Positions 33,771 through 42,653 of a stretch of DNA of 64,000 nucleotides are shown here, piece by piece. Every line of letters starts with the position of its first letter. Within the stretch, counting starts at the first letter, position 1. Source of the DNA: an uncultured Woeseiaceae bacterium (GTDB taxonomy: Bacteria > Pseudomonadota > Gammaproteobacteria > Steroidobacterales > Woeseiaceae); assembly GCA_947259985.1 (NCBI GenBank), contig CAMYOJ010000026.1, positions 1 through 64,000 on the forward strand, written 5' to 3'. Below the pieces are notes generated by a model. That model saw nothing but the letters and a program-made list of their open reading frames with translations. It had not been told where the DNA came from and searched no databases. The position numbers and the translations under genes were made by a program.

Positions 33771-35129
33771 TCAGACGCGCGCTGCGGCGGCTCGCTTGGC
33801 TGCCAGCTCCTCGCGTTTCTTGCGGGCGGCCTCCTCGGCCAGGCGGATCTGCCGATTGCGCTCGATATCAGCATCGATGACGCGAATCCACTGGCTGGAT
33901 GCGCGCTGCGATTTCGGTGTTTTCGCGGCATTGCGAAAAGCCGTCTTGGCGTCACCGTAGCGCTTAAGATTGTAGAGGCACATGCCGAGCGAAATCTGCA
34001 TGTTGTCAGGATTCTTCAGGCCGCCTTTACGAACCGCATTGGTTCCCGACTTGACGCACTCGGCGTAGTTGCCAATGTTGAGATAGGCATTCGCCAGGCG
34101 CTGGTCGAGCTCGCCATGCGATGCGAGGCGCGCGGCTTCCTGCAGTGCCGGGATAGCTTTGCCGTCTTCCTGCGCCAGTGTCCAGGCTTGCGAGAGCAGA
34201 CGGTAATTCTTTTCGTTCTTGGGAACGATACCCGCGTCCATCTTCTCCTGAAGTAGCACGCCGGCCTTGTAGGGCACCTCTGCCTGCAGGTAGAGCTGCG
34301 CCATGGTTACGAACTCGGTGTCTTTCTCCAGCATGCCCTGCGTATGTGCCGCATCGTAGGCGTAGATGAGCTTCTCATCCTGACCCAGCTCCGTGAAAGC
34401 ACCCGCGAGCGACTTCCAGTAGCGTGCTTTCGGCCAGTTTTCCAGGAGAGTCTTCTGGATGTCACGTACCTTCTTGTAGTCTTCCTGCTGGAAGTAGGCG
34501 AAGTTCAGCAGGTTGTACCAGTCCTCTTTGACGGGCTTGTTGCGCTTCCTGGCCACGTCCATCGCGTCTTCGATCGGTTTGATCATCTCCGCGTAGCGCT
34601 CCAGGTTATAGAGTACCTGCGCTTTTAGTATGAACGGTTCAGGGGCAGGATTGGTCTCCATCGCGAACCACTTGTCGATGGTAGTCAGCGCCTTCGCGTA
34701 CTGCTCCTCCATTGTCAGCAGCTGCGCCAGCGTATACATGGTCTGTTTCGCCATCTGCTCTTCGAGCGTCGGAATGGCCACCATGCGTTCATAGGTGCGA
34801 ATCGCGTTGGGGATGTCGTCCTGGTTGTAGTACACGAAGCCGATGTAGTTAAGCACATTGGCCTGTTCGTACTCGGTCAGCTTGTCCGGGTTGTAGAGGT
34901 TGTTGAGCGACTTCAGGGCACCCTTGTAGTTTTTCTCATCCACCATCTCCTGGGCTTTCTGAATGCGCTCGTAGACTTCCTTACTAACCGCCTGAGCCTG
35001 TTTTGTCTTGGTCTTGGCACGGTCTTCTTCGGTCGCCTTCGCTTTCTGCGCCGAGGCGTTACCGAAAGCCAGCACGCCGACGATGACAGCGAGGCACAGT
35101 TTCAAAGTTGTTCCGCGTTTCATTTTCAT
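33771..35129 (-). CDS. Periplasmic TPR-repeat protein of the TonB operon
   Basis: A 452-residue exported protein. A signal peptide (TLKLCLAVIVGVLAFGNASA) is followed by TPR-like helical repeats through residue about 410 (for example VLNYIGFVYYNQDDIPNAIR, NVLYNLERYA-type units) and a Lys/Arg/Ala-rich coiled tail. It is the last gene of the tonB-exbD-exbB cluster; TPR proteins occupy the same place in TonB2-type systems of marine gammaproteobacteria. It probably binds other complex members in the periplasm, but no function is shown by sequence. Confidence 0.85.
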   Translation of the reverse strand: MKMKRGTTLKLCLAVIVGVLAFGNASAQKAKATEEDRAKTKTKQAQAVSKEVYERIQKAQEMVDEKNYKGALKSLNNLYNPDKLTEYEQANVLNYIGFVYYNQDDIPNAIRTYERMVAIPTLEEQMAKQTMYTLAQLLTMEEQYAKALTTIDKWFAMETNPAPEPFILKAQVLYNLERYAEMIKPIEDAMDVARKRNKPVKEDWYNLLNFAYFQQEDYKKVRDIQKTLLENWPKARYWKSLAGAFTELGQDEKLIYAYDAAHTQGMLEKDTEFVTMAQLYLQAEVPYKAGVLLQEKMDAGIVPKNEKNYRLLSQAWTLAQEDGKAIPALQEAARLASHGELDQRLANAYLNIGNYAECVKSGTNAVRKGGLKNPDNMQISLGMCLYNLKRYGDAKTAFRNAAKTPKSQRASSQWIRVIDADIERNRQIRLAEEAARKKREELAAKRAAAARV

Positions 35130-35171
35130 GTCAAAAGAAATCCTCGTGGATTAATCCCGCCTGCCCTCTGC

Positions 35172-35777
35172 TCAGTCTTCCAGCTGGAATGATATTCGCG
35201 TCTTTACGCCCGGCACATCGACCGGAACTCCATCGACGACCCTCGGTTTATACTTGAACTTCAGTACGGCACGCAGGGCGGCTCGTTCGAACAGGCTGCT
35301 TGTCGATTGAAGGACAATGGGGTCTTTCACGGTGCCCGCTGTCGTGACCGTGAATGACAAATCCACAAAACCCTCGAGGCCACGCGACAACGCACGCGCC
35401 GGGTAGACGGGCGCCACGCGTACAATCGGCAGGTAGTCGCCCTCTGCGATATTCATGCCACCAGGACCACCGATATCCGTGCTCGCAGTCACAGTCGGCG
35501 GGGCCACACTGATCGTCGGCGCGTCCGGATTCACGTTATCCATCTCCTGAGGTGGAGTCTCAGGCGGCGTCTCGGGCGGCTTGGGCGGCTTCTCGGGGGT
35601 AAGGTCCTGCGTGTTGAGGTTCTCGTTGCGTTTTACGCGCACGAAATCGAGCTTGTGGCGCTCACGGGGGTCGGTCAGGGCCTGTTTACCGGTAACGATG
35701 AGCAACTGCATGATGAACAACAGGCTCATCGTGACGACCGTGCCAATCACTATTGAAAATACATAACGACCTATCAT
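35172..35777 (-). CDS. tonB: TonB energy transducer
   Basis: A 201-residue periplasm-spanning protein that passes proton-motive energy to outer-membrane receptors. A membrane helix (VFSIVIGTVVTMSLLFIMQL) near residues 5-27 is followed by a short Pro-rich linker (TPEKPPKPPETPPETPPQEM) and a C-terminal TonB domain with YPARALSRGLEGFVDLSFTV and RAVLKFKYKPRVVDG. The linker is short compared with E. coli TonB (239 residues), as usual for TonB2-type proteins. It follows exbD by 20 bp. Confidence 0.93.
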   Translation of the reverse strand: MIGRYVFSIVIGTVVTMSLLFIMQLLIVTGKQALTDPRERHKLDFVRVKRNENLNTQDLTPEKPPKPPETPPETPPQEMDNVNPDAPTISVAPPTVTASTDIGGPGGMNIAEGDYLPIVRVAPVYPARALSRGLEGFVDLSFTVTTAGTVKDPIVLQSTSSLFERAALRAVLKFKYKPRVVDGVPVDVPGVKTRISFQLED

Positions 35778-35797
35778 GATCTGGTTCTCCTCAGGCT

Positions 35798-36211
35798 CTA
35801 GCCGTCATCTGACGCGATTGCGACATTGCTGACGCCGGCGCCCTTCGCGGCTTCCATGACGACGACCAGCATCTCGTTGGTCGACTCCTCGTCGGCCTGG
35901 ATGACAATGCCACCCTTGGGGTTCTCGGCATGCAGACGTTCGATGATCGTCCGTACCTGCCGCGGGTCGCGTTTCTGCCGATCAATCCAGATCTCGTCGT
36001 TTGCGCTGATGGCGATCAGGATTGCGGCGTCGTCCTGGGTGTCAGCCGTCACCGTATCGGGGCGTTCAACCTGGATACCGGCCTCCTTGATAAACGTCGC
36101 CGTGACAATGAAGAAGATGAGCATGATGAACACGACGTCGAGCATCGGCGTCAGGTTGATCTCATTCTCTTCCTCTTCGCCGCCCATTGCTGCAAAGCCT
36201 TTTTTACGCAT
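35798..36211 (-). CDS. exbD: ExbD-family proton-channel subunit (copy 1)
   Basis: A 137-residue bitopic protein. EINLTPMLDVVFIMLIFFIV contains the single membrane helix with the protonatable Asp. The periplasmic domain (EIWIDRQKRDPRQVRTIIER, GGIVIQADEESTNEMLVVVM) is typical. It is a close paralogue of the gene 28 bp upstream, so the operon carries two ExbD subunits in tandem. Confidence 0.93.
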   Translation of the reverse strand: MRKKGFAAMGGEEEENEINLTPMLDVVFIMLIFFIVTATFIKEAGIQVERPDTVTADTQDDAAILIAISANDEIWIDRQKRDPRQVRTIIERLHAENPKGGIVIQADEESTNEMLVVVMEAAKGAGVSNVAIASDDG

Positions 36212-36239
36212 TAGCTATGATTCCTTAAAGAATTCCCGC

Positions 36240-36650
36240 CTACCGTTGATCTGCGATCGAAATGTTATAGACACCCGCACTGCGCGAAGCATCCATCACC
36301 CACACGAGCACCTTGTTGGTCGACTTCTTGTTTGCCTGAATGACGACGGACCCGTCCGGGTTCTCCGCGTGCAGACGCTCAATATTGGCGCGTACGGCAC
36401 GCGGGTCGATCAGGCGACGATCAATCCAGATTTCGTCATTGGCATTGATCAAAACGAGGATGTTGGCGTCCTCGGGTTTGGACTCCGTAACCGGAGCGTC
36501 CGGCCTGTTGACGTCGATTCCTGCTTCCTTGATGAACGATGCCGTTACGATGAAGAAGATGAGCATGATGAACACGACGTCAAGCATCGGCGTCAGGTTG
36601 ATTTCACTCTCTTCCTCATCGGCATGGATATCATCGAGATGTTTGCGCAT
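36240..36650 (-). CDS. exbD: ExbD-family proton-channel subunit (copy 2)
   Basis: A 136-residue paralogue of the downstream ExbD. The membrane segment is nearly the same (INLTPMLDVVFIMLIFFIVT, with the conserved Asp), while the periplasmic half differs more (EDANILVLINANDEIWIDRR, SVVIQANKKSTNKVLVWVMD). The match suggests tandem duplication with divergence of the periplasmic, TonB-facing part. It follows exbB by 11 bp. Confidence 0.93.
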   Translation of the reverse strand: MRKHLDDIHADEEESEINLTPMLDVVFIMLIFFIVTASFIKEAGIDVNRPDAPVTESKPEDANILVLINANDEIWIDRRLIDPRAVRANIERLHAENPDGSVVIQANKKSTNKVLVWVMDASRSAGVYNISIADQR

Positions 36651-36661
36651 GGCAATACCCT

Positions 36662-37189
36662 CTAGTGATCAGTCGTGAGCGAATCCTCGAGGAATTCGAC
36701 TTCACGCGCCGCACGGCGTGTAAGCAATGTGACAAGCAGGACACCCGAAAGTGCACCCACCATGCCAGCCATCGTCGGCACCGTAGCCTGGGACACGCCC
36801 GCAGCCATCGCCCGGACGTTACCCGAGCCCGAAACAGCCATGACCTGGAACACACTGATCATGCCCGTTACCGTGCCAAGGAGGCCAAGTAACGGACACA
36901 ATGCAACCAGCGTCTGAATCAGGCTGATGCCCCTGTTGGTCGCTTCGCTGAAACGCGAAATCATGAGTTCGCGAATCTGCAGTGCATTCCAGGAACGACG
37001 TTCCGATCGTCCTTCCCAGTTGTCGTGAATCTCCCGCGACATGGCGGCCATCGAGGTGCGGAAATACATAATCCGCTCCACGATGACGGTCCACATCAGG
37101 AAGATGGTGACTGCAATGACCTTAAGCACCGGACCACCCAGATTCATGAAGTCCCGGATGGCTTCCAAGCTGTCAGCTAGCCAATGCAT
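36662..37189 (-). CDS. exbB: ExbB/TolQ-family proton-channel protein
   Basis: A 175-residue inner-membrane protein with three membrane helices. LKVIAVTIFLMWTVIVERIM is the first; LVALCPLLGLLGTVTGMISV and ATVPTMAGMVGALSGVLLVT are the channel-forming pair with the conserved Thr and Gly residues. It is the short ExbB2 form, which in marine TonB2 systems works together with the long TtpC-like protein encoded 15 bp upstream. Confidence 0.93.
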   Translation of the reverse strand: MHWLADSLEAIRDFMNLGGPVLKVIAVTIFLMWTVIVERIMYFRTSMAAMSREIHDNWEGRSERRSWNALQIRELMISRFSEATNRGISLIQTLVALCPLLGLLGTVTGMISVFQVMAVSGSGNVRAMAAGVSQATVPTMAGMVGALSGVLLVTLLTRRAAREVEFLEDSLTTDH

Positions 37190-37204
37190 GGCAACTCCTT
37201 GTCG

Positions 37205-38572
37205 TTAGCCATTCCGCTCAGAGTGCTGGGCGACGAGGCCCGCGCTCTGGGACTGGAGGATGTTGACGATCTTGCGGCTCTGACCGCTGACTACCGTGTG
37301 CAGCAATACCATTGGAATTGCCACGCACAGGCCAAGCACGGTGGTCATGAGTGCCTGCGAGATACCGCCTGCCATCATCTTCGGATCGCCTGCACCGTAA
37401 AGCGTTATGACCTGGAAGGTCTTGATCATACCCGTAACCGTACCGAGCAGACCCATAAGCGGTGCTACGGCCGAGGTTACCTTGATGAACAGCAGACCCT
37501 TGGTCAGACCAGGCATCTCCTTGAGTGCGGCCTCGCTGAGCTTGAGTTCCATCGTCTCGGTATCGGCACCCGTGTTGCTCTCGTAGGCGGCGAGTACGCG
37601 GCCCAGCGGGTTGTCGGTGCTGGCCGAATCACGCTTGAGTTGAGCGGATACCTTGCGGCTGTCGTTCGACAGTGCGACCCAGCGCAAAAACGCGATGATC
37701 AGGCCGATGATGCCGAGCGCGATGATGCAATAACCAACAATGCCACCCTGCTCGATCCGGTCCTTGATCGTCGGAGACTCGACCAGCAGGCCGAGGATGC
37801 CGCCGCGTGTGACGTCAATACCGAACGCGACCGCACCTTCACTTGCATCAATCATATCGCCCGTGGTGCCTGCAAAGCGGCCGTCCGGCTGACGCAGCAA
37901 CTCGGAGATCGAGCCGTCGTCGTTGTACTCGAGATAACCTGCTTCCGAAGCCAGGTTGAATGCGCCGACGCGAACGACTTCCATCTCTTCCTGCGTGCCG
38001 TCAGCTCGCGTTACGAGGTGATTGAAGCGCGTGACCTTGCCTGTTTCGACCACTTCTTTCTGCAACATGGCCCAGAGCTGCTCGATATCCTCGATCGACG
38101 CGAGGCTGCTGGCACCGGCCATCTTGCTACCCAGTTCGACGAGGAAGGCCGAACGATCCGGGAACTCGATATTGGTCAGCGATGCCGAGAAACGGCCCTG
38201 GGTATCGCCGGAGACGGTCTGCAGTACGCCAAACAGCTCTTTCAGGGCACCCAGACGCTCATCGAGTGCCTGCCGGGCAGTGATGATGCGTTGCTGGTTT
38301 TCCTCAAACTGCTGTTCGAGATTGGCGCTGGTGTTTTCCTGGCGTGTGCGTTCGGCACGAGCCTGGTTAAGCAGCGACTGCTGTTGATTTCGATTCTGGG
38401 CAAATGCGGCCTCACGCTGACGCGCTTCGCGCGAGTCGCGGGCCTGGCCCTGTTCGATGAGCTGTAGCAGCTCGGACATGCTGCGAGCGGCTTCTTCGCT
38501 CTGCTGCGCGTTGGCCGTGGCAAATCCGAGACTCAGCATCCCGGCGGCAATAATGAGTGTAATACGTTTCAT
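37205..38572 (-). CDS. TtpC-like long MotA/TolQ/ExbB-family protein
   Basis: A 455-residue protein with a signal peptide (ITLIIAAGMLSLGFATANAQ), a Gln/Arg-rich coiled coil (about 25-120), a periplasmic region (about 120-260), and a C-terminal TolQ-type domain with three membrane helices. The channel helices are VAPLMGLLGTVTGMIKTFQV and ALMTTVLGLCVAIPMVLLHT. This extended architecture is that of TtpC, the fourth component of Vibrio TonB2 systems. It follows the DUF3450 gene by 3 bp. Confidence 0.88.
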   Translation of the reverse strand: MKRITLIIAAGMLSLGFATANAQQSEEAARSMSELLQLIEQGQARDSREARQREAAFAQNRNQQQSLLNQARAERTRQENTSANLEQQFEENQQRIITARQALDERLGALKELFGVLQTVSGDTQGRFSASLTNIEFPDRSAFLVELGSKMAGASSLASIEDIEQLWAMLQKEVVETGKVTRFNHLVTRADGTQEEMEVVRVGAFNLASEAGYLEYNDDGSISELLRQPDGRFAGTTGDMIDASEGAVAFGIDVTRGGILGLLVESPTIKDRIEQGGIVGYCIIALGIIGLIIAFLRWVALSNDSRKVSAQLKRDSASTDNPLGRVLAAYESNTGADTETMELKLSEAALKEMPGLTKGLLFIKVTSAVAPLMGLLGTVTGMIKTFQVITLYGAGDPKMMAGGISQALMTTVLGLCVAIPMVLLHTVVSGQSRKIVNILQSQSAGLVAQHSERNG

Positions 38573-38575
38573 TTA

Positions 38576-39352
38576 TCAGGCCTCCGGAGCTGGAACAGGA
38601 ACAATGATGAGTTCGGGCGCGATCAACTGGCGTGCAACGCGCAGCCCTTTGCGGACTTCGTTGCGCGCTGAGTTATCGATGACCCAGTCACGGGCATCGT
38701 TGTCCCAGCGTCCCGTAATCTTGGTGTCGTCGGACTGGAAGTACAGACCGATGCGTCCGATACGCAACATGTTGAACGCGCGTGTGGCGCCGTCGATCGT
38801 CAGGGACTGTTCGTAGTCCTCGATCGTCGTGCCGTAGTCATTCTCGATCTGGTACGCCTCCATCACCTTGCGGAATTTTTCCGCAACGCTGACGTCAGAG
38901 CGCTCCATGATGGCCTTGAGTTCATCGACTCGTGTCGTGCGCTCTTCCATCAGGAACGGAATATCGAGACTGACGGACTGCTCGAGCCCGTCGATCATGC
39001 GTTCCATAAGAGGGAAGATCTGGCGATTGATGACATCAACCTGGTCCATCGACAACGAGATGTCTTCCAGGACAGCCCCCTGACCTTCAACCTGCGCCCG
39101 CATCAGGCGGTTGTAGACCTTCAGGCCATCGATTTCCTTATTAATAGCCCTGTACTGGTCTTCGAGAGAACGCGTGCCTTCAACAATAGTGTTGATACGC
39201 TCCTGCGATTGTTGAGCCAGGTTCAACCGACGTTGATCAGCCTGCAATACCTGATCGACGGTCTGGGCGGCGACGCTGCCGGAAATCGCAATAACCGTTG
39301 TCGCGAAGAACGCTACGGTAATGCGCCGACTGCTGCTTATGCACCGTTTCAT
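38576..39352 (-). CDS. DUF3450 periplasmic coiled-coil protein
   Basis: A 258-residue exported protein. After the signal peptide (VAFFATTVIAISGSVAAQ) comes a long coiled coil (VLQADQRRLNLAQQSQERIN through the QYRAINKEIDGLKVYNRLMR region) and a conserved C-terminal domain with RIGRIGLYFQSDDTKITGRW. DUF3450 proteins open TonB2-type operons in marine gammaproteobacteria; their role in the complex is not established. An AAGGAG ribosome-binding site lies 6 bp upstream of the ATG. The operon reads DUF3450-ttpC-exbB-exbD-exbD-tonB-TPR. Confidence 0.85.
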   Translation of the reverse strand: MKRCISSSRRITVAFFATTVIAISGSVAAQTVDQVLQADQRRLNLAQQSQERINTIVEGTRSLEDQYRAINKEIDGLKVYNRLMRAQVEGQGAVLEDISLSMDQVDVINRQIFPLMERMIDGLEQSVSLDIPFLMEERTTRVDELKAIMERSDVSVAEKFRKVMEAYQIENDYGTTIEDYEQSLTIDGATRAFNMLRIGRIGLYFQSDDTKITGRWDNDARDWVIDNSARNEVRKGLRVARQLIAPELIIVPVPAPEA

Positions 39353-39836
39353 GGACGCTCCTTAAAGGTCGTGTTTACTTATTAATATATGCGGAGAGGG
39401 ATGCAACGTATCCGTTGAATACATGCACAAATGAAAACCGGCAACGCAGACTGTATTGCCAATTGCGCACGCGGCCCTCTCCACTGACGCCGCGCGGCGA
39501 TAATTTTTTTGGAACCCGACATTTTCTCTAATTTTTGGCTATCCCGGCAACCCGGGTTTCCCCGCCATTTGTTAATGTAGTAATGAGGTCCCCTCTCTTA
39601 CGGGGCCAAGAATAACACAAGACTCAGAGATCGCCAGCCCAACAACTACATAACGTTCAAGAAGGTGCGATCTGTTCGTCGACTTGCCGGGAGGTTTGCA
39701 CCTGTAACTTTTTGGTCAGCTCAATATAGTCCGCCGAACGCTTCTCAGATGCCGACTTAATATCTTTGAAATTATCGGTTTAAAGAGACTTCTTGATCTC
39801 GATTTTTAGTAACACGCGTAACCGATTAAGCAGTGG
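39353..39836. other. Long divergent intergenic region between the TonB operon and ilvC leader
   Basis: About 480 bp with AT-rich stretches at 39370-39390, 39500-39540 and 39755-39810. It must hold the minus-strand promoter of the TonB operon, but I cannot pick one hexamer pair with confidence. A 12-bp GC palindrome followed by a T run lies at 39488-39510. No convincing reading frame is present. A Fur-type or other operator would be expected for an iron-linked TonB system, but I do not see a clear Fur box. Confidence 0.5.
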
Positions 39837-39865
39837 TTGACATCATTCCAGCGTTACAACATGAT
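39837..39865 (+). promoter_or_regulatory. Promoter of the ilvC-leuACDB leader
   Basis: A perfect TTGACA (39837-39842) and catgat (39860-39865, four of six) are separated by 17 bp. Transcription should start near 39871, only about three bases before the leader-peptide ATG, so the leader would be almost leaderless unless a more distant promoter is also used. Confidence 0.6.
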
Positions 39866-39873
39866 TCGGCGCT

Positions 39874-39960
39874 ATGAAATCTGCATACGCCACGCGGCAG
39901 CCGGAAAAACTGCTCGTCATTCGCCTTGCTCTGCTTCTTACCGGGAGGCAAAGCGGGTAG
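39874..39960 (+). CDS. Branched-chain amino-acid leader peptide (attenuator control peptide)
   Basis: A 28-codon frame that begins MKSAYATRQPEKLL and continues with V-I-R-L-A-L-L-L before T-G-R-Q-S-G and TAG. Nine of ten consecutive-to-near codons from 13 to 22 are Leu, Val, Ile or one Ala/Arg: six Leu, one Val, one Ile. This is the layout of the E. coli leuL and ilvL leader peptides. It starts downstream of a TTGACA promoter and ends 28 bp before a terminator hairpin that precedes ilvC. No ribosome-binding site is visible. Low charged Leu, Val or Ile tRNA should stall the ribosome here and allow read-through. Confidence 0.8.
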   Translation: MKSAYATRQPEKLLVIRLALLLTGRQSG

Positions 39961-40022
39961 CGCGTATCCAGACTACGGACAACGTAAGCCCCGCTTCCAA
40001 CAGGACAGTGGGGTTTTTTTTT
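39931..40022 (+). terminator. Attenuator: alternative hairpins and terminator before ilvC
   Basis: Four segments can be paired by eye. Segment 1 ctgctt (39931-39936, inside the Leu codons) pairs with segment 2 aagcgg (39951-39956). Segment 2 aagcggg (39951-39957) can instead pair with segment 3 cccgctt (39990-39996). Segment 3 ccccgc (39989-39994) pairs with segment 4 gtgggg (40008-40013), extended outward by a-t pairs and followed by nine T (40014-40022). A ribosome stalled on the Leu codons would cover segment 1, release 2:3, and prevent the terminator. This is the classical amino-acid attenuation scheme; pairings are mine and unfolded by software. Confidence 0.75.
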
Positions 40023-40050
40023 AAGAATTGCATCAGGCTGAGGATCCATT

Positions 40051-41037
40051 ATGCAAATGTACTCGGAATCGGACGTTGACACTTCCTGTCTGGCAGATCG
40101 CCAGATCACAATCCTCGGCTACGGCAGCCAGGGGCGCGCGCACGCGCTGAATCTGAAGGACTCGGGATTCAATGTCGTCGTCGGACTTCGCAGGAACGGC
40201 GCGAGCTGGGACAAGGCAACGGCCGACGGGCTGACCGTGAAGGAACCCAATGACGCCGTTAAGGGTGCAGCGATTGTCATGTTTCTGACACCGGACATGG
40301 TGCAGAAATCCTTGTACCAATCCGTTGTCGACGATATCGATGATGGGGCGACTCTGCTGTTCGCGCATGGCTTCGCCGTGCATTACAAGCAGGTCGAGCC
40401 GCGCAGCGACCTCAATGTTGCGCTGATCGCACCGAAAGGCCCCGGCGGCCTGGTAAGGCGCCAATACGAAGAGGGACACGGCGTGCCCTGCCTCGTCGCC
40501 ATTCACCAGGATGCCACGGGCGACGCCCTCAAGATCGCGCTCGCTTACGCGGCAGGGATCGGCGGCGCCCGCGCGGGCGTCATCGAGACGACATTTGCCG
40601 AAGAAACCGAGACTGACCTGTTCGGCGAACAGGCCGTGCTTTGCGGTGGTGCGACCGAACTGATCGTCGCAGGGTTCGAGACACTCGTGGAAGCCGGTTA
40701 CCAGCCCGAGGTGGCCTACTACGAGGTCATGCACGAGCTCAAACTCATTGTGGACCTGCTGCACGAGGGTGGCCTGAAGAAAATGCACAAGTTCATCAGC
40801 GATACGGCAGCCTGGGGCGACATGGTCAGCGGGCCGCGGGTTGTTGACGAGGCGTCGCGCGCCGCGATGAAAGAAGTCCTCAACGATATCCAGGACGGCA
40901 CGTTCGCACGCAACTGGATTGCCGAAAACGAGAACGGCATGCCGGAATTCAAGCGCCTTATGCAGGCGGATCTCGACCACCCGATTGAGAAAGTCGGCAG
41001 CGACCTGCGCGGTCGCATGGACTGGCTGCAGGACTAG
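40051..41037 (+). CDS. ilvC: Ketol-acid reductoisomerase, class I
   Basis: A 328-residue NADPH- and magnesium-dependent enzyme of valine, leucine and isoleucine synthesis. The Rossmann motif [20 protein letters not shown] is at residues about 20-39. [20 protein letters not shown] and the C-terminal metal-binding [20 protein letters not shown] region are present. Length marks the short class I form, not the 490-residue E. coli form. It is the first enzyme gene behind the attenuator; acetolactate synthase (ilvBH) is not adjacent. leuA follows after 32 bp. Confidence 0.97.
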   Translation: MQMYSESDVDTSCLADRQITILGYGSQGRAHALNLKDSGFNVVVGLRRNGASWDKATADGLTVKEPNDAVKGAAIVMFLTPDMVQKSLYQSVVDDIDDGATLLFAHGFAVHYKQVEPRSDLNVALIAPKGPGGLVRRQYEEGHGVPCLVAIHQDATGDALKIALAYAAGIGGARAGVIETTFAEETETDLFGEQAVLCGGATELIVAGFETLVEAGYQPEVAYYEVMHELKLIVDLLHEGGLKKMHKFISDTAAWGDMVSGPRVVDEASRAAMKEVLNDIQDGTFARNWIAENENGMPEFKRLMQADLDHPIEKVGSDLRGRMDWLQD

Positions 41038-41069
41038 GAACGACGGCCAAACACCGGAGGGGACACCCG

Positions 41070-42641
41070 ATGTCAGATGCGAAGTCAGATAGCATGATCC
41101 GAATTTTTGACACGACCCTGCGCGACGGGGAGCAGGCGCCGGGCTGCAGCATGACGCTCACTGAAAAGCTACGTGTTGCGCAAGCGCTTGCTGAACTCAA
41201 GGTGGACATCATCGAGGCCGGTTTCCCGGCTGCATCGCCGGGCGACTTCGAATCCGTCAAGGAAATTGCGGAGCACAATTTCGGGCCGGTAATCTGCGGC
41301 CTGGCACGCTGTAACCCGGCTGATATCGAGAAGGTCTACGAGGCCGTCAAGGGGGCCGAGAATCATCGCATCCACGTGTTCGTCGCGACGAGCGCGATTC
41401 ACCGCGAGCACAAGCTCAAGATGGCCAAGGAAGAGATCATCAAGAGTGCCGTCGGCGCCATCACGATGGCGCGTGAGCTCGTTGATGATGTCGAGTTTTC
41501 GCCCGAAGACGCTTCCCGTACCGAGCTCGCATACCTGGCCGAAGTCGTTTCGGCGGCCATCGAGGCCGGTGCGGGCACCGTCAATATTCCGGATACCGTC
41601 GGCTACACGGTGCCGGCTGAATTCGACCGACTGTTCCGCTATCTAAAGGACCACGTCGAGCGCATCGACGACGTCATCCTCAGTGTGCATTGTCATAACG
41701 ACCTCGGCATGGCCGTGGCCAACAGCCTCGCCGCCGTCAACGCCGGCGCCCGGCAGATCGAATGCACGATAAACGGCATCGGTGAGCGTGCCGGCAACTG
41801 CAGCCTCGAAGAGGCGGTCATGGCGATCAAGACCCGCTCCGAGTTCTTCGGGCTGCAAACAGGCATCGATACGACCCGCCTCTACCCGACGTCGCGCCTG
41901 GTGTCGAATATCACGGGCATGCATCCACCGCGCAACAAGGCAATCGTTGGCGAGAATGCATTCGCTCACGAAGCCGGCATTCATCAGCACGGTATGCTGC
42001 AACACGCTTCGACCTACGAGATCATGCGGCCCGAGGATGTCGGCCTGTCGAAATCCAATCTCGTGCTCGGCAAGCACAGTGGCCGACACGCTTTCCGCGA
42101 TCGCATCGTCGAACTGGGATTCGAGCTGGACGACTTCGAGACAAACCGGGCGTTCCAGGAATTCAAGAAGCTCGCCGACAAGAAGAAAGATATCTATGAC
42201 GGCGATCTCGAAGCCATCATCATGAATGCCAGCGCAGCGACTTCAGGACCCTGGACGCTGCACTCGCTCGAAGTTCAGACACACACCGATCAGCCTGCCA
42301 CGGCCGCCGTAACCCTGCTCAACGAGAATGGTGCCGAGAAATCCGATGGCGCGTATGGCGACGGGCCGATTGCGGCAGCCTTCCACGCCCTCGAGAAAGT
42401 CACGGGCGTCGAGCTCACGCTGCGTAACTTCGAGCTGCACAGTGCCTCGATCGGAGAGGATGCCCAGGGTGAAGTCACGGTAACCGTCGAGCACGACGGC
42501 CGCAGCTATCGCGGGCGAGGCGCGAGCGTGGACATCGTCGAAGCAGGCTGCCGAGCCTGCCTCGAAGTAATGAACCGCATCCTGCGGCGCAAGCGTCATT
42601 CGGGCCCGGGCAAGCCGACGGCCGAGCAGGCAACCATCTAG
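41070..42641 (+). CDS. leuA: 2-Isopropylmalate synthase
   Basis: A 523-residue enzyme that condenses acetyl-CoA with 2-oxoisovalerate, the committed step to leucine. The TIM-barrel motif IRIFDTTLRDGEQAPGCSMT, the metal-site LSVHCHNDLGMAVANSLAAV and NGIGERAGNCSLEEAVMAI are present. The C-terminal regulatory domain (about 390-500) that binds leucine for feedback inhibition is intact. A strong ggagggg ribosome-binding site precedes the ATG. leuC follows after 12 bp. Confidence 0.97.
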   Translation: MSDAKSDSMIRIFDTTLRDGEQAPGCSMTLTEKLRVAQALAELKVDIIEAGFPAASPGDFESVKEIAEHNFGPVICGLARCNPADIEKVYEAVKGAENHRIHVFVATSAIHREHKLKMAKEEIIKSAVGAITMARELVDDVEFSPEDASRTELAYLAEVVSAAIEAGAGTVNIPDTVGYTVPAEFDRLFRYLKDHVERIDDVILSVHCHNDLGMAVANSLAAVNAGARQIECTINGIGERAGNCSLEEAVMAIKTRSEFFGLQTGIDTTRLYPTSRLVSNITGMHPPRNKAIVGENAFAHEAGIHQHGMLQHASTYEIMRPEDVGLSKSNLVLGKHSGRHAFRDRIVELGFELDDFETNRAFQEFKKLADKKKDIYDGDLEAIIMNASAATSGPWTLHSLEVQTHTDQPATAAVTLLNENGAEKSDGAYGDGPIAAAFHALEKVTGVELTLRNFELHSASIGEDAQGEVTVTVEHDGRSYRGRGASVDIVEAGCRACLEVMNRILRRKRHSGPGKPTAEQATI

Positions 42642-42653
42642 GCCAGGAACCCA

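Noticed and set aside
37184..38467. 427-codon plus-strand frame opposite the TtpC-like gene
   Set aside because: It is a shadow; the minus-strand gene has a signal peptide and TolQ motifs.
39488..39510. GC palindrome plus T run as a plus-strand terminator
   Set aside because: The stem is only 4 bp with a 4-base loop and no plus-strand gene lies upstream.
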